Below, piece after piece: positions 1 through 11,439 of a stretch of DNA of 64,000 nt; positions within the stretch are counted from its first letter, which is position 1, and each line of letters starts with the position of its first letter. The stretch is from positions 75,864,267 to 75,928,266 of the forward strand of contig NC_063161.1 of the NCBI RefSeq assembly GCF_023159225.1, given 5' to 3'. The notes under the pieces are model-generated. The model made no database searches. It saw only the letters and a list, made by a program, of their open reading frames with translations, and was not told where the DNA came from. This DNA is from Perognathus longimembris pacificus (lineage: Eukaryota; Chordata; Mammalia; Rodentia; Heteromyidae). The translations under genes were made by a program, and so were the position numbers.

Positions 1-692
1 TGGCTAATTTGTCTGGATTTATTTCTATGTCATTTCAAACAGGACATTTCTTTTGAAAGAATACATGAGAATTGTGTTTGTAAAGAGGAAAAATTCAATA
101 AAAATGAAATATTTCCTACCTCATGATGTGTGAGATTTGTGCAAATATTATTTGACATCATTGTGCCTATTTGCCCTAATTCAGAGCTCTGAAACAGAAT
201 CATGGATTCTTTTTAATGTAGGAGAAAAATTTTAAAAAGCTGGCATGGCAGATCCTCAGCTAGAACTTGAAGCCAGAAACAAGGGGAAAGGTATCTGGGG
301 AAAATCATTCAGAAGAATAGAAAAAAGAAAATTGCATGTGTGTGAAAAAGTAGTCCTCTACCAAACAAACAAACAAAAGAGGTAAAAACTTTGGTATTCC
401 TTTCCTTAGTCTGTCCAGTTCTGCCTCTGGATGGAACTTCTCAGCAAGGTAGGTAGAGGAGCAGTGATCTTTCTGGAACTGTGAAGGTATTCTTGAGTTT
501 CCTCACATGATGCATGAGGGGAGATAGGAAAGAAAAAAAAGTTTCTTATCTTGAATAGCTGAAAGCATGCTAGTCAGTAAAGGGCTGTAGTTACTGAAGT
601 CACACTGCAGTTGGGAGCATAGTTAGATGTCTGCTCCTATTAGATTTTGTTGTCTGAATAACTGACTGCAACATCATACACGGAGTTCACTT
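1..692. other. Unassigned AT-rich sequence
   Basis: No extended open frame, recognisable transposon or RNA gene is visible here. It ends at the target-site duplication of the SINE at 709-911. Confidence 0.5.
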
Positions 693-708
693 AAATGCTG
701 GGAATATG

Positions 709-911
709 GGCTGGGGATATAGCCTAGTGGCAAGAGTGCCTGCCTCGGATACACGAGGCCCTAGGTTCGATTCCCCAGCACCACATATACAGAAAACGGC
801 CAGAAGCGGCGCTGTGGCTCAAGTGGCAGAGTGCTAGCCTTGAGCGGGAAGAAGCCAGGGACAGTGCTCAGGCCCTGAGTCCAAGGCCCAGGACTGGCCA
901 AAAAAAAAAAG
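709..911 (+). repeat. Dimeric ID-derived SINE (DIP-like), full length
   Basis: The left monomer resembles a tRNA/ID head (ggctggggatat, then ggttcgattcc as B box). The right monomer begins near gctgtggctcaagtggcaga, and the element ends in an A run. It is bounded by a 16 bp direct repeat, aaatgctgggaatatg, at 693-708 and 912-927. This shows L1-type retrotransposition and fixes both ends. Confidence 0.93.
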
Positions 912-1547
912 AAATGCTGGGAATATGCCCAAATCTGACCTTCAGATTTGAGTGACCTTCAGAAAAGAATGGCTGCCATGAATTCTCCTATACACGGGAT
1001 AGTGGGACTTGGGGGAGGGGAAATAGAAGCACATCCCTGGAAAGGAGGCACAGAAAAGGCAGAGGCAAAGGCTCCTTCCCCTGAGGAAAGATGGAAGAAG
1101 AGGCCAGGCCCCTGGAGAGGGAGGGCATGTGACATCTGACCAATCGGCAGAGATTATCTTCCCTTTCCAGTGTGATTGGCTAATGTCCAAACATGAGCCC
1201 AGTCAGTTCCCATAGATCAGGACTCTCTCAGATTCCTGGGGAGGCAGTTGTTGAGGCAGTTGCTGAGACAGTTGGTGCCTCTTGCAGTTGCTGACAGTTA
1301 GTGCCATCTTGTAACCTGAAAGACAGAGCCCAGCCCAGAGGGCAGAAGGCAGAGTCAGGAGAGGTAATTTCTGGTATCATCATCCAGCACCCAGGTACAG
1401 CCATGCCTGACACCATCTGCCATTAGATTGTTAGTGCCTGAATTTTTTTTTCAAAATTAGGGATTGAACTCAGGATCTCACACTTATTAGGGGAGTAATT
1501 TACCCCCTTGCCACACCTTGATAATTTTGCTTTTACTTTTTTTTAAT

Positions 1548-1790
1548 GCCAGTACCGGGGGTTGAACTCAGGACCTGAATGCTGTATTTGAGCCTGCCTT
1601 TTTTTTTTTTTAAGCCAAGGCTAGTACTCTACCACTTGAGCCACAGCTCTGCTTCCAGCTTTTTTGCTGCATAATTGGAGGATAAGAATCCCACTTTCTT
1701 TCATTCCTGGGCTGACTTTGAACTACTATCCTCAGATCTCAGGCTCCCATGTAGCTGGATTACAGGCGTGAGCCTCCAGTGCCCTGCTGC
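1548..1790 (-). repeat. B1/ID hybrid SINE, antisense
   Basis: On the plus strand it runs from the antisense ID-like half (ccagtaccgggggttgaact) to the antisense 7SL/B1-like half, ending in gattacaggcgtgagcc. The T run just before it is the antisense A tail. A weaker ID-like fragment lies at about 1,452-1,515. Confidence 0.8.
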
Positions 1791-1798
1791 TTCTTCTT

Positions 1799-1905
1799 TT
1801 GTTTTTCAGTTGGAGGTTTGTCCTAACTGTGCCCAGGATGGCCTCCAATGTGTGATTTTCCTGTCTCAAATATTTTAAGAATACAGGCATATACCACCAC
1901 ACGAC
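1799..1905 (-). repeat. Old B1-like monomer, antisense
   Basis: The order ggatggcctccaa ... acaggcatataccaccac is that of a reversed 7SL-derived monomer without the ID-like half. It is diverged. Confidence 0.55.
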
Positions 1906-2873
1906 ACACCTACACGCTTTAGTTTTGTAAATCTTTCTCCCAACTTTGAATTGGGTTTTACTCCAGTAGCCAACCAAAGTCAGCCCGTCCTTCCAGCTGT
2001 CTTAAGGGATGAGCCAGGAGCTGCAGTAGCATGGACTTAGGCTAGATACCAGGATGGGCATCCTGGTCACAGTGCAGTTTGGGACTCCCAGCATACATGC
2101 CCATGGGGCTCTAATCTGGAGGGTTTGAGCAATGTCAGTGATGGGAGGCAGAGGCCAGCTCACCCATGTTGCCCAGAGAATGGTCTGAGGATGAACCCAG
2201 ATAAGGAAAACAACCTGGAGTCACTGACTCGACTAAAGTGAGACTCACGGAAGGAAGAGCGGGGGGTGGGGGTGGGTCAGAAAGAGCAGGTGCAGAGCTG
2301 CAGAGTAGACCTAGTGTGTGCTCAGGAAAGCGGCACACACACTGTGAACTGTCTGTATGATGGGGCTCAGGGCCCTTCCCGGTGCTCTCCATCCCACTCC
2401 CTTCAGACGAAATGGGCAGAGGGCGCTCTGCTCCACAGTGGCAGGATGTCCACAGCCATCTTACACAGTGTGAGTTCATAGCAGGTAATTTGGTCACAGT
2501 CTAATGGTCTGGAAAAGCCTATGAGGATCTGTGAGTTGTTTTTGTTCCTCATCAGGGAAGTGTTGAATCCTATTTCCTTACAATCACTTTCTTTTGCTAG
2601 AAATCCAAAAGGCAAATGAGCAAATATCAATGCCCAATGAATAAAATTGAGAGAAAAAAAAACATTTTTAAACATTTTGTTGTCCTCTCAAATAAAAAAG
2701 TATTTTTTTCTCCCAATTAAAATGAACGATTCCAGCCCTTAGTGGAATCATATCCACATGTTCCTTATCATAAAAGGAGACCATGAAGGTCCTAACATAA
2801 TTCTGTCAAACATAATTATTAGACTAAAGTGCTGTATGGAATTAGCATAATGAATTGCTAAGTGTTTATTTTT

Positions 2874-3077
2874 TGTCAGGCCTGGGTGTTGTCCCTGATC
2901 TCTTTTGCTGAAGGCTAGCACTCTACCACTTTGAGCCATACCTTCACTTCATTTTCTGGTGATTTGTTGGAAGTAAGTATCTCATAGACTTACCTGCCTG
3001 AGCTGGCTTTGAACCACGATCCTTAGATCTCAGCCTCTTGAGTAGCTTGGGTAGGTGTGAGCCACCAGTGCTCAGCT
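2874..3077 (-). repeat. B1/ID hybrid SINE, antisense
   Basis: It reads ggctagcactctaccact, then ctggctttgaaccacgatcc, then gtgagccaccagtgctcagc. This is the reversed hybrid order. Confidence 0.8.
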
Positions 3078-3133
3078 TTCCAAAAATTTTAATTATGACA
3101 ATTCTAAGCCTTTTGCAATTGCAGTTTGGTCCT

Positions 3134-3367
3134 ATTTTTTTTTCTTTTTTGGTGCCAGTCCTGTGGCTTGAACATCTGGTCCTGGGCACTGTCCGTGAGC
3201 TTTGTTTTTACCCAAGACTAGCACCCTACCATTTATTTCTGACTTTTTGGTGGTTACTTGGAGATAAGAGTCTCACAGACTTTCCTGCTCTGGCTGGCTT
3301 TGGACAGCAATCTCAGATCTCAACCTCCTGCGAAGCTAGGATTACAGGCGGGAGCCACTGGCCCCTG
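3134..3367 (-). repeat. B1/ID hybrid SINE, antisense
   Basis: A T-rich antisense tail is followed by ggtgccagtcctgtggcttg and the B1-like end gattacaggcgggagccact. Confidence 0.85.
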
Positions 3368-3965
3368 GGCTCATGTCCTTCTCATGACCTGCTGTGATGC
3401 AGCTTAGGGACTTGATGCCATTCCCAGTCTTGTGTGAGTGAAACATGGTGACCTCCATGTAGCCATGAGGAGATGCAGAAGGATCCACTCAGAAGGGACT
3501 TAGGAAGAGATTGGACTGGTCTTTTCCATGACAGGTTTTTCTTGTCCTTGCTTGTTCTCTAGCCACCACAGGAGCATCCGTTTGTACCACTTTGGGTGGC
3601 AATGACAAGAGCCATGCTTTTGCTAGATGGACTCCCATCTGCCACACGTCAAGGGTGCTTGGGCGAAGGGGAAGGGACAGCAACAGAGACTTGCAGTCTG
3701 CTGGTTGAAATAATGAAGACAAGAGACTTTGTAATCAAGGCTCAAAAAATGGTCAAGTTAGGAAGGTATTGTCCTGAAGCCTTAGAGAAGTTTTGAAGTG
3801 GCAGCTTAGAGCACAGAAGCATTCAGTATAGTGTTCGTGATGATGGGGGCAATAGCCAGAAATGATGGCAGAAAAGAAACATTTCCTCTGACTAGAAGTC
3901 TCCTAGAATAAAGTGTGTAAGGTCTCTATCATTTATGTTTTCCATGATGAGGGATGGTTTCCAAA

Positions 3966-4091
<126 letters not shown>

Positions 4092-4097
4092 TGTGTG

Positions 4098-4192
4098 TAC
4101 CTGGGCTTGGGCTCAGGGTCATGTGCTCTGGGATAGTCAGCTTTCTTGCTCATGACTGGAGCTCTACCACTTGAGCCAAGCCTCGGTCCTGT
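4098..4192 (-). repeat. Partial ID-like SINE monomer, antisense
   Basis: It contains gggctcagggtcatgtgctc and gctctaccacttgagcca, the reversed right monomer. The B1-like half is missing. Confidence 0.6.
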
Positions 4193-4199
4193 CCATAGT

Positions 4200-5170
4200 T
4201 TAGATTATATAAATGAGAGTGATTGTACAAGGATGGTTGAAACTTTTGCATATTGTCCGTTTCATGAGACAGGAAGTAACCTGTGTCTTTGTAAGCCGTA
4301 GCCAGGCCAGTTTGCCTGGGCAAAAGTACCTTTGCCAGTGGACTATATAATGGTCTCTGATTTCTTCTCATAGAAGGAGGTGTTGTAAGGGACTGCTTTT
4401 CATAAGACTTTTTTCTTTTTAAGTGAGATTTAGCAGGATTTGTCTTTTTGAGGTGATAAGAATTACTTAGCTGTCTTGCAGTATCTAGAGATATCTGAAG
4501 ATTACATTGCACTTATACATCTACATGCTTTTGAGTTGTCATTTTTGAGTGACGAGAGACTTATGGCAGAGATAAAATGATGTGCAGAAGCAGACCAGGC
4601 CCGCACCCCTGGGCTTGGGTTTCTGTGGGTCTTGGCTGTCATCCCCTTTCATTGGAAGCAGTTTGTTCCTGAATTGTTCTTTCTGGCAGGCAGGAAGCAG
4701 TATAGTCTTAGAGTACAAGACGCCAACCTTGAGTCTTGTCACAGGAAGAAACACGGAGCACACCATGGGGTTGTGCCATGGATATGGATGTTTCTCCTGG
4801 TGACATAGCAGCGAGTCTCTGCTTGCAGGTACCCCGCGGAGGATGCAAAGACCCCGTGAAGTCATGGAGTGAGGAGGAACTGTTCTCCCAAGGATGAGTA
4901 TTGACCGGACAGGCTGATCACTTGATCATGCCTGAAGGCTGGGGGAGGGGGGGTAGAGGTGGGGAGGCCTGGTCACCAGCAAGTTCTCTGACCACACCCA
5001 GTGTTCATTCAGCCTGTAGGAGAGGCTAGGATCCCTTCATGGGGAATTAGTATGGTAGGAGTTGTTGTGTGAGCTTTTTCACTGGCAAACATGCCAACTT
5101 CTGTCCCACAGCCCTGGCATGTCAGCCAGGGGGGCCAGGAACCCAGAGGGCAGCTTTAGGACCACATGAA
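4200..5170. other. Unit A spacer, no gene recognised
   Basis: This holds diverged tandem-unit sequence (see 2,700-6,420). No coding frame is convincing. Confidence 0.45.
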
Positions 5171-5179
5171 GAGGCTTTG

Positions 5180-6300
5180 CTGGAAAATGGCACTCACATC
5201 ATGGAGAGGCATCGGCCTATCACCAGCAAGGTGAGCTCTTGCGTGTCCCTTCTGCCTTGACTGCTTGTCATCTTCAGGCAGATGTTGGTGTGAGGAGGAG
5301 GTGCAGGTGTGTTCAGCACGATCACTGGCTCTCCTCTTAGTGGGGAGACAGAGGTGGAAGGATCCTTTGGAGGGTCCTAATGTGTATCCCACAGATGTCT
5401 CTCCCCCACATGGATATCTTGTGTGGCACACAAACTGCATGACTATCATCAGTGCACTGGATTGCCTCAGTAGCTGAGGATCCCGACCTCTCGTGAAACG
5501 TGAGACATGGGAACCTATGGTGCAGGTGATGGTCACAGTCTCCCTAGGGTGACCAGTGGACACATGTCTTACCTGGGCTAAGCCAACCAAGCTGTCATGT
5601 GGGTTTGTGCCTGAGAGCAACAGAGAATAACTCCCAGATGATGGCTGAACTTGTGCAAAAAGGTGAGAGGGAATGTCTCCACTGCATGCTGGCTGGAGAC
5701 TGCTGTTTCAGCTGGCAAACGCTGCCTCCAGGAGAGGGGAGAGAGCCTGTGAGCTGCCCCTTGGCTCCAGATATCAAGGGAGGGTCTATCACACGCTTCA
5801 CCCTCAAAAACTTCTGGGGCTCAGGGTGTGCTGTGCCAGACATGATGTCATGATGCCGCTCAGCTCCAATCTTGGGCACCTAGTGCCCAGGTGTCTAGCC
5901 CGATCTCTCCTTTTGGGTTCACCAGAATGCTTCGTGGGGTCTGATCGCTGTGCTACTCTGCCTGTGGCCGGGCAGTGGCACGGGGCACGTGTGTTCTGCA
6001 GGACCGGGCATGTGTGTTTGGCAGGAGCGTGCCCAGGTTTCTCCTCCCCTGGGAGCTGACCCACCCTACCAGCTATGGTCTGGCAGATCTCCTTGGTTTC
6101 AATTCCCGGGACCAGGAATGTGTTGCCAATGCTTTCAATTACATGGAACAACTTGATCACATTTGGGTGGTCCCAGATTTTCCAAATGCCCCCTTGAGAG
6201 GAAAGTGGCTCATTTGGCTCAGCATTTGATCAGTAGGTATGAGTTCATGTGTCCATACTGAAGCTGTCGTATTGTGGTGTGGAGAAGCCTCTAGTGGTGG
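5180..6300 (-). pseudogene. MARK/SMOK-like protein kinase pseudogene, unit A
   Basis: Minus-strand reading from about 6,200 gives DHPNVIKLFHVIES and GNTFLV, the beta4-beta5 and hinge-side signature of the CAMK-group MARK/sperm-motility-kinase family. This is an inference from motif recognition. Further down, about 5,910-5,880, another frame reads GLDTWALG, matching the conserved DxWSLG segment. The end near 5,260 reads PEDDKQSRQKG, which lines up with PENEKQSGQKR in unit B. Frame changes are needed between these blocks, and the catalytic loop and APE motif are not readable, so it is dead. An active kinase of this family would phosphorylate Ser/Thr and, in SMOK, act in sperm. The subfamily name is tentative; another MARK-like retrogene family is possible. 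Confidence 0.72.
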
Positions 6301-7478
6301 GACTCTTTTCATTCCGTGGCCAGTTTTTTGGTCAACTCGTCCCTTCTTTCACTAGAAACCTTTAGCATAAATACCAGGAACAATGCCAGGTAAAGAAAAA
6401 ACTTGAAAAAAAAGGTAAAGGAATGGTTTCTGATATTGGTATACTTGCGATTAAAATGATGAGTCCTAGCAACCCCCTTCCACTTTCTGCCCTTAACAAG
6501 GAGAGCTTGAAGGTCCTAACACAGTGCCGCTCACTCTAATCGTTAACCTAAAGTGCTTCAGCAATGAAAATAGCCTGCCTCTGGTGACAATTCTTGTGTT
6601 TAGCTGAGCAAGCCATGGCCATTCTGTTTGTGTCTGGTGGTTATGGTCCTTGTCTTGCCTCTCTATGATGGAGCTCAGGCATTCAGTGCCATCCTCGGTG
6701 GGTGGGGTGTATCTGAGCTTGATGTTTCTGAGTGTGGTGGCGAGCAGACTCACCCTGAAGGGAGGTAGGGAGAGGTGCCTACTCTTTCCCTTTGCTTTGT
6801 CCTTTCTGCACCAGTTCCCAATGGCCAGCATCCCTCTCCCTTATTGGACAATGGTGGAGGCATGCCCTGTGGTGGGCCTCTACCTCCTCCCCCATTAGCC
6901 ACAAGTTAGCACCCATGAGCTGCTGCCTGGCTAAGCTAAAGGGAAAATCACCGGCAGAGCTTAAGTCTGTTGGGGAAGTGCAAAGACTAGGGAATTTATA
7001 ACCAAGTCTCAAAGGCTGGATTGCTCAGGAACCTGTTGGCCAGAAGTGTCAGAGAACTCTTCTCATAGCAGCTCAGATGACAAGAAGGTTCCTTGTGTAG
7101 TGTTCCATGACTGTGTGAGTGAGGGAAGGTACAGAGGTGGCAACACGAAAGACCCACTGTTCCTGTGTCTCCTGATTCTGCAACAACCCCAGGCTGCCAT
7201 TTTCTATGACAAAGTCCATAAACTCTCCATAATAGCATTTTTCACTAGATGAGATGTGGCCATGTTTTGCATCATCAAGGTGGAATGATCCCAACTTGTG
7301 TCTCTTTCACTTGGTTTAAAGGATTCTGCTCTAACTTGAACATTATTTTCTCAACAACTTGGGTCTCTGTGAGTTAGTGGCAGATCAGTTTCACCTCTCC
7401 ATACTTCAGCAACCCCCCTCCGTAACTATCCAGAGGAACGGGTTTTGGTCTCATGTCCTCTCAATTAGGAAACCTCAG

Positions 7479-8641
7479 GAGGAGGTTTTCTTTTTTTTTT
7501 ACAGTCTACTTAATAAGTTTTGTTTATTTTCTGTGTCTCTAAACTTACTCCAGTAGTTTATTTGACAGTTCGGAGATTTTAGATTGTTGTGCTTGCACTG
7601 TCGATGTCCAAACAGAGTCTTAATATGCTTGAGCTCTGGTTTGTTCCTATAAAAAGTTGGACACTTTTTCTATTTGTTCTGTTACTTCTCTTTCAGATTT
7701 TTGTTTGAGAAATATTTTACTGTTCTACCATAGATATTGTACACTTGTAACTCTCATTTAGACGTTTTTGGTCTTCCTTCAACTTTGTATTCTCCTGAGC
7801 CTGTGAATCATTTTTCCTTTGCAGGGACTGTAACTGCTCTTTGAGAAATTTATTTTCCTCTTCCAGCTCTTGACATTTGCCAATCTGCAGTTTCTCTGAG
7901 ACAGCAGAAACCTTAGAGATATCTTTGTATTTCTTGTTCTGAATTTTTGCACTGTGTAGTTTTTGATTCAGCTTTGCAATCTCTTCTCTCTGTGTCATAT
8001 TTGCTTTTCATGAGCTGTAACTCCTCTGTGAGGAGATGTATTTCCTTTTCCAGTTGTTCACATTTTGAGGATTTGAGCTGCAGATTTTCATCCTTTGAAA
8101 CATTCAATTCCGTATCAAGTGGCTTAATATCCGCTTCAAGTTCTGTTTTCAATTTGAGTTTGTTGTTACTTAGCTCTTCTTCTGGAACATTTGCATGAGA
8201 TGGACTAGCTGCTTCTTTCTTGCTTTCCTCTTGTTCTTGGTATTTCCTTTCCATCTTATCCACTTCACATTCATTTACTTCACTCTTTAATGACGTCTCT
8301 ATCTTTTGGAGTTCATATTCCTTTTCAGCAGTGCTAATTGCCAAGGGGTCATCCTTTCCATCTTATCCACTTCGCATTCTTTTACTTCACTCTTTAATGA
8401 CGTGTCTGTCATCTGGTGTTCGTCTACCTTTACAGCATCCATAATTTCTAAGAGGATTTCCTTTCTAATGTTGTCCATGTTGACCCCAAATGCAACCAGT
8501 TTAGCAGCTATCCTTATGTTCTCCACAGAAAGGGCATGGTGGAGGGCAGTTTTGCCATAGGCATCTTTCCTGTTTGGATCAGCATCGTGTTTCAGTAGAA
8601 TACAGACACATTCCTCCTGGTGGAAAAGAGGAGGTTTTCTT
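7479..8641. mobile_element. Retrocopy insertion with 14 bp target-site duplication
   Basis: The 14-mer gaggaggttttctt occurs at 7,479-7,492 and at 8,628-8,641. The other IR1 arm has a single equivalent copy at 62,679-62,692 (reverse strand, one mismatch) with no insertion. This confirms the boundaries. Confidence 0.92.
7493..8627 (-). pseudogene. ANKRD26/POTE-like processed retrocopy, 5'-truncated and broken
   Basis: Read on the minus strand, the 5' part (8,600-8,440) encodes an ankyrin-type segment (DAYGKTALHHALSVENIRI then AAKLVAFG) followed by EILLEIMDAVKVDE. After frame changes, a long Glu/Lys-rich coiled coil follows (8,340-7,720), for example EQLEKEIHLLTEELQLMKSK and EEENKFLKEQLQSLQ. 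This ankyrin-then-coiled-coil order is that of the ANKRD26/POTE/ANKRD18 family. No introns are visible, and an antisense A tail sits at 7,493-7,501. The insertion is flanked by a perfect 14 bp repeat (7,479-7,492 and 8,628-8,641), so it is an L1-mobilised cDNA. Frameshifts and a ~60 bp internal tandem copy break the frame. The exact parent gene is not determined. Confidence 0.82.
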
Positions 8642-9460
8642 AACATTCACTTTAGCTTCAGCAGTTGGCATGACACATCAGCAACTTTCTGGTGTGATGG
8701 ATGCGTTATGGAGATTGATGTAATTGTCCCACAATGTATAGATATATGTCAACTTTGTTCTCTGTCACCTACATAGATACAAGTATGAGGTGCCATTTGG
8801 AATGACGTTAGTGGTGGCGAAGATCAAACCAAATGCAGAAGTATAGAGGGCTCAACATTGCTACTTGCTCTTTGGTCCTACTTGCTCTGTCTACTCCTTT
8901 CATTGGAATAGGTGAATTCCTGAAATGTGGTGCTTCCTTTCCCACCTTTTGTTAGAGATAACACTGATAATCCTGATGACTGTTTTCTGGTTTCAAGTCA
9001 TGTCCTGGACAAAACCTTGGCTCTCACAATTGGGCTGTCCCCTGAGGACTGGCATTTGTCGTGACACACATGGCTACAGACGATGTCACAGCATCGGAGA
9101 ACTTGCTGCTGTTTGTGTCTTGACTAGGAGACTCAGCCACTCCAGTAGCACCCCAGTGTGGAGCTGGTGCCCAGCGTGGGGCTCCCACACAGAGGGAATG
9201 TGGGAGTGAATATCTTGTTAGTTTTCAGGCTATGGTTTGTGTCACAGGGGCTGGGTTTGGCCCCACCATCAGCTGGCCAAGTGGAGACCAAGTTTTCTGA
9301 GCAGGTCCTGTGGGACAACATCCCGGATGTTCTGGCTGGCACTAGGGTGGGATGTCTCCGTGGTCCAGTGGGGATGTGGATGACCACACAGAAAGACCAT
9401 GCTAGAAACTGTTGTTCTTGACTTAGGCTGCATGGAGGTATCCCCCTCATGGTGGCTCTT
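8642..9460. other. Unit B spacer, no gene recognised
   Basis: Mirrored at about 61,640-62,690 in the right arm. No convincing coding frame. It contains the empty site (around 9,087-9,100) of a SINE present only in the right arm. Confidence 0.5.
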
Positions 9461-9469
9461 TCCCGCCTC

Positions 9470-10470
9470 TTCTGCCCTGACTGCTTTTCATTCTCAGGTG
9501 GCTCCTGGTCTGAGAAATCAAAGTGGAGAAGGGCACACTCATTGGCCTTCATCACCTTCACTGAAGTAAGAGGTGCTGCCAAATGTGGGGTGTCAGCCAG
9601 CTGGTGCGTGCCCTTGACATGAGAGGGTCTCTTGTCACTATGCTGAATGGCTTCAGCCAGGCACTAAGGTGCCATCACCAAATCAAGTTTGCCTTATGCA
9701 GACAATTTGTGTCTCTTCTGCAGGGTGACGTGTGTCCTGTGTCATGATCACCTGTGATGATTTCTCCCTGTGTGGTGCACGGGGGCCCCATCTTGGGCTA
9801 CCCCATGGGCTTCTACCCGGTGTCTTCGGTTAGTAATTGATTAATGATGTTTGAACTCTGGCAGGTATGGAATCTGAAAGTTTCCATGTTGGAAACCACT
9901 GTTCCAGCTGTCAGAAGCTGCCTGCAGAAAATAGAAGGTCCTATGCGCCCATGTTCTATCGGACAACCCACAGGCTGCAGATGTCAGCCCCAGGCCCATC
10001 ATGCACTGGGCCTCGGAATACTTCTTGGGCAACCAATGGTTTCTTGGCACAGAGGGTGTCTAGTTTCTGGTTTTCTCTACACTTAATATGAAGCCAAGGT
10101 CACTAAACTTGGCATTGCCTTCAGTGTCTAACAAAACATTGTCTAGTTTCAGCATTGTATTTTCCTATGCCCTTCTCATGGCAGTACCACCGGGCACCTG
10201 TGAGCTACAGGAACACTGTTCCAGAAACTTCCACCAGGGTATGGGGAGATGGTCTCCATCTATGGATTCTATGGATCTATTCATTTTATGGGTCAACTTG
10301 GTCCCAGTTGAGTGCTCCAAATACTTTCTGATGTTCCTTTCAGATGGAGGTGGGTGGAGGGATCCCGCAGTACCTCTGTCAAGCTCTTCAGGGTCACCCC
10401 GGTCTTCATGATTTTGTTGTGGGCCATTTTGACTTTGTGGTACATTTTTTCTCCCTCTAGTCAGTAGGAT
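9470..10470 (-). pseudogene. MARK/SMOK-like protein kinase pseudogene, unit B
   Basis: Minus-strand frames show, in order: YCHEKGI (about 10,190-10,170), then after a one-base shift LKLDNVLLDTEGNAKFSDLG (about 10,150-10,090), VAQEVFRG near 10,010 in place of the usual APE segment, DGPGADICSLWVV near 9,985-9,950, and INQLLTEDTG near 9,845-9,815. A lysine-rich tail (PENEKQSGQKRRERA) follows at about 9,500. This is the catalytic-domain order of a CAMK-group MARK/SMOK kinase. The HRD motif is destroyed at the frameshift, the APE glutamate context is altered, and stops interrupt the C-lobe, so no active enzyme can be made. No splice sites are required between motifs, so the ancestor looks intronless across the domain. 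The same relic is mirrored at 60,630-61,650. Confidence 0.83.
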
Positions 10471-10639
10471 CCTGTAACCAGGTGTTACTTCTCCTGGTCA
10501 GAAGATGTGTTCTTGGGTTCCTGCCCCATTGTCCCCTCCTGTCTTCTTTGCTTTTAATCCTCCTTACCAACACCATGTCACCATTTCAGGAAAATGAAAA
10601 TTCCATACAGCCTTTAAATGACATGTTTTATACTTCAGA

Positions 10640-11430
10640 GTCATTCCAATTAAAATAGGGACGAAAGGCTTTGCAAGTGGAAGCTCTTCTGTTGTAACAA
10701 GCATAGCTTGGCGATTCTAAGATAATGCTGCCAATCATAGTTATTAGGATTTAGCATGGGTGCAGCAAAATAACTGGCTGTTTTCCAGTTTCTAACATGT
10801 TTTGTTTTCCTTAGCATTGTGATCATGGCTGTTCTAAGCTATTTGTCAACTTCAGTTATGATTCTTCTCTGGAGTGTATTTTCAGAATCACAGTGGACAC
10901 AGTGGGACACTGTTATCCTTTCTAGTCATCTCCTTTGGTCGGGTTTGTTTGTAGTGTCCTTAATAGAGCTGTGTCCTTGTTGTCTGTTGACATTGTGCAA
11001 ATGGACAGCTTCTAGCAGCAGCAGCCACACCGCGTTCTTACTGCTCAGACCTCACCTATAAAGCAGACACAATTAGAGAAGTTGTGCTCCAGGTAAGCTC
11101 AGGATAAGAGCCTCTTTTTCTAAGCCTCTTTGTTGCTGAAATTTGGCCAGAAGCAAAAGGAGTCTTCCTGGCAGCTTCTCACTTGACCAGTGCGTCCTTC
11201 CCTGTGACAGAGGGTCCCAGCAGACCAGCGAGGATATGTTTTCCTGGCAATGAGGAAAGACTCTCTAGAACAGCTCTCATCCCAGGATGAGGGGCTCACA
11301 AAAGGCAACCTCTGGCTGGCTATCCACTGGATATCTGCAGAGGACACCATTTAGAGGCAAATTGCAAAAGAATTCTTATACACCAGGGGCAGTTGTCTGA
11401 TTTTCTAGGGTAGTGACTGGTGCCAGCCCG
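10640..11430. other. Unassigned, mirrored in right arm
   Basis: A high-identity reverse-complement copy lies at about 59,660-60,455. I see no motif that assigns it. It may be upstream ERV sequence or tandem-unit sequence. Confidence 0.4.
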
Positions 11431-11439
11431 TCCACAAGT

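Larger units (their letters stand above)
1080..2270. repeat. Diverged inverted repeat IR2, left arm
   Basis: Read as reverse complement, blocks near 1,100-1,430 and 1,940-2,270 match 44,755-45,715 in order. Shared landmarks include the CCAAT-containing stretch near 1,140-1,180 and the block around 2,050-2,230. SINEs at 1,548-1,905 interrupt this arm only. The underlying element was not identified; an old LTR or a duplicated host segment are both possible. Confidence 0.7.
6421..10640. repeat. Tandem unit B of the kinase-bearing repeat
   Basis: This is colinear with unit A (2,700-6,420) in scattered islands. It is longer mainly because of the 1.15 kb retrocopy insertion. A possible third start (ccaattaaaat) lies near 10,650, where the ERV env region soon follows. 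Confidence 0.58.

Noticed and set aside
709..785. tRNA-like A and B boxes
   Set aside because: They belong to the SINE left monomers, which recur many times with target duplications. No cloverleaf with a proper acceptor stem was found, so no tRNA gene is called.
10088..10411. 107-codon plus-strand frame conserved in both arms
   Set aside because: It lies antisense to the kinase relic and is shared only because the arms are recent duplicates.
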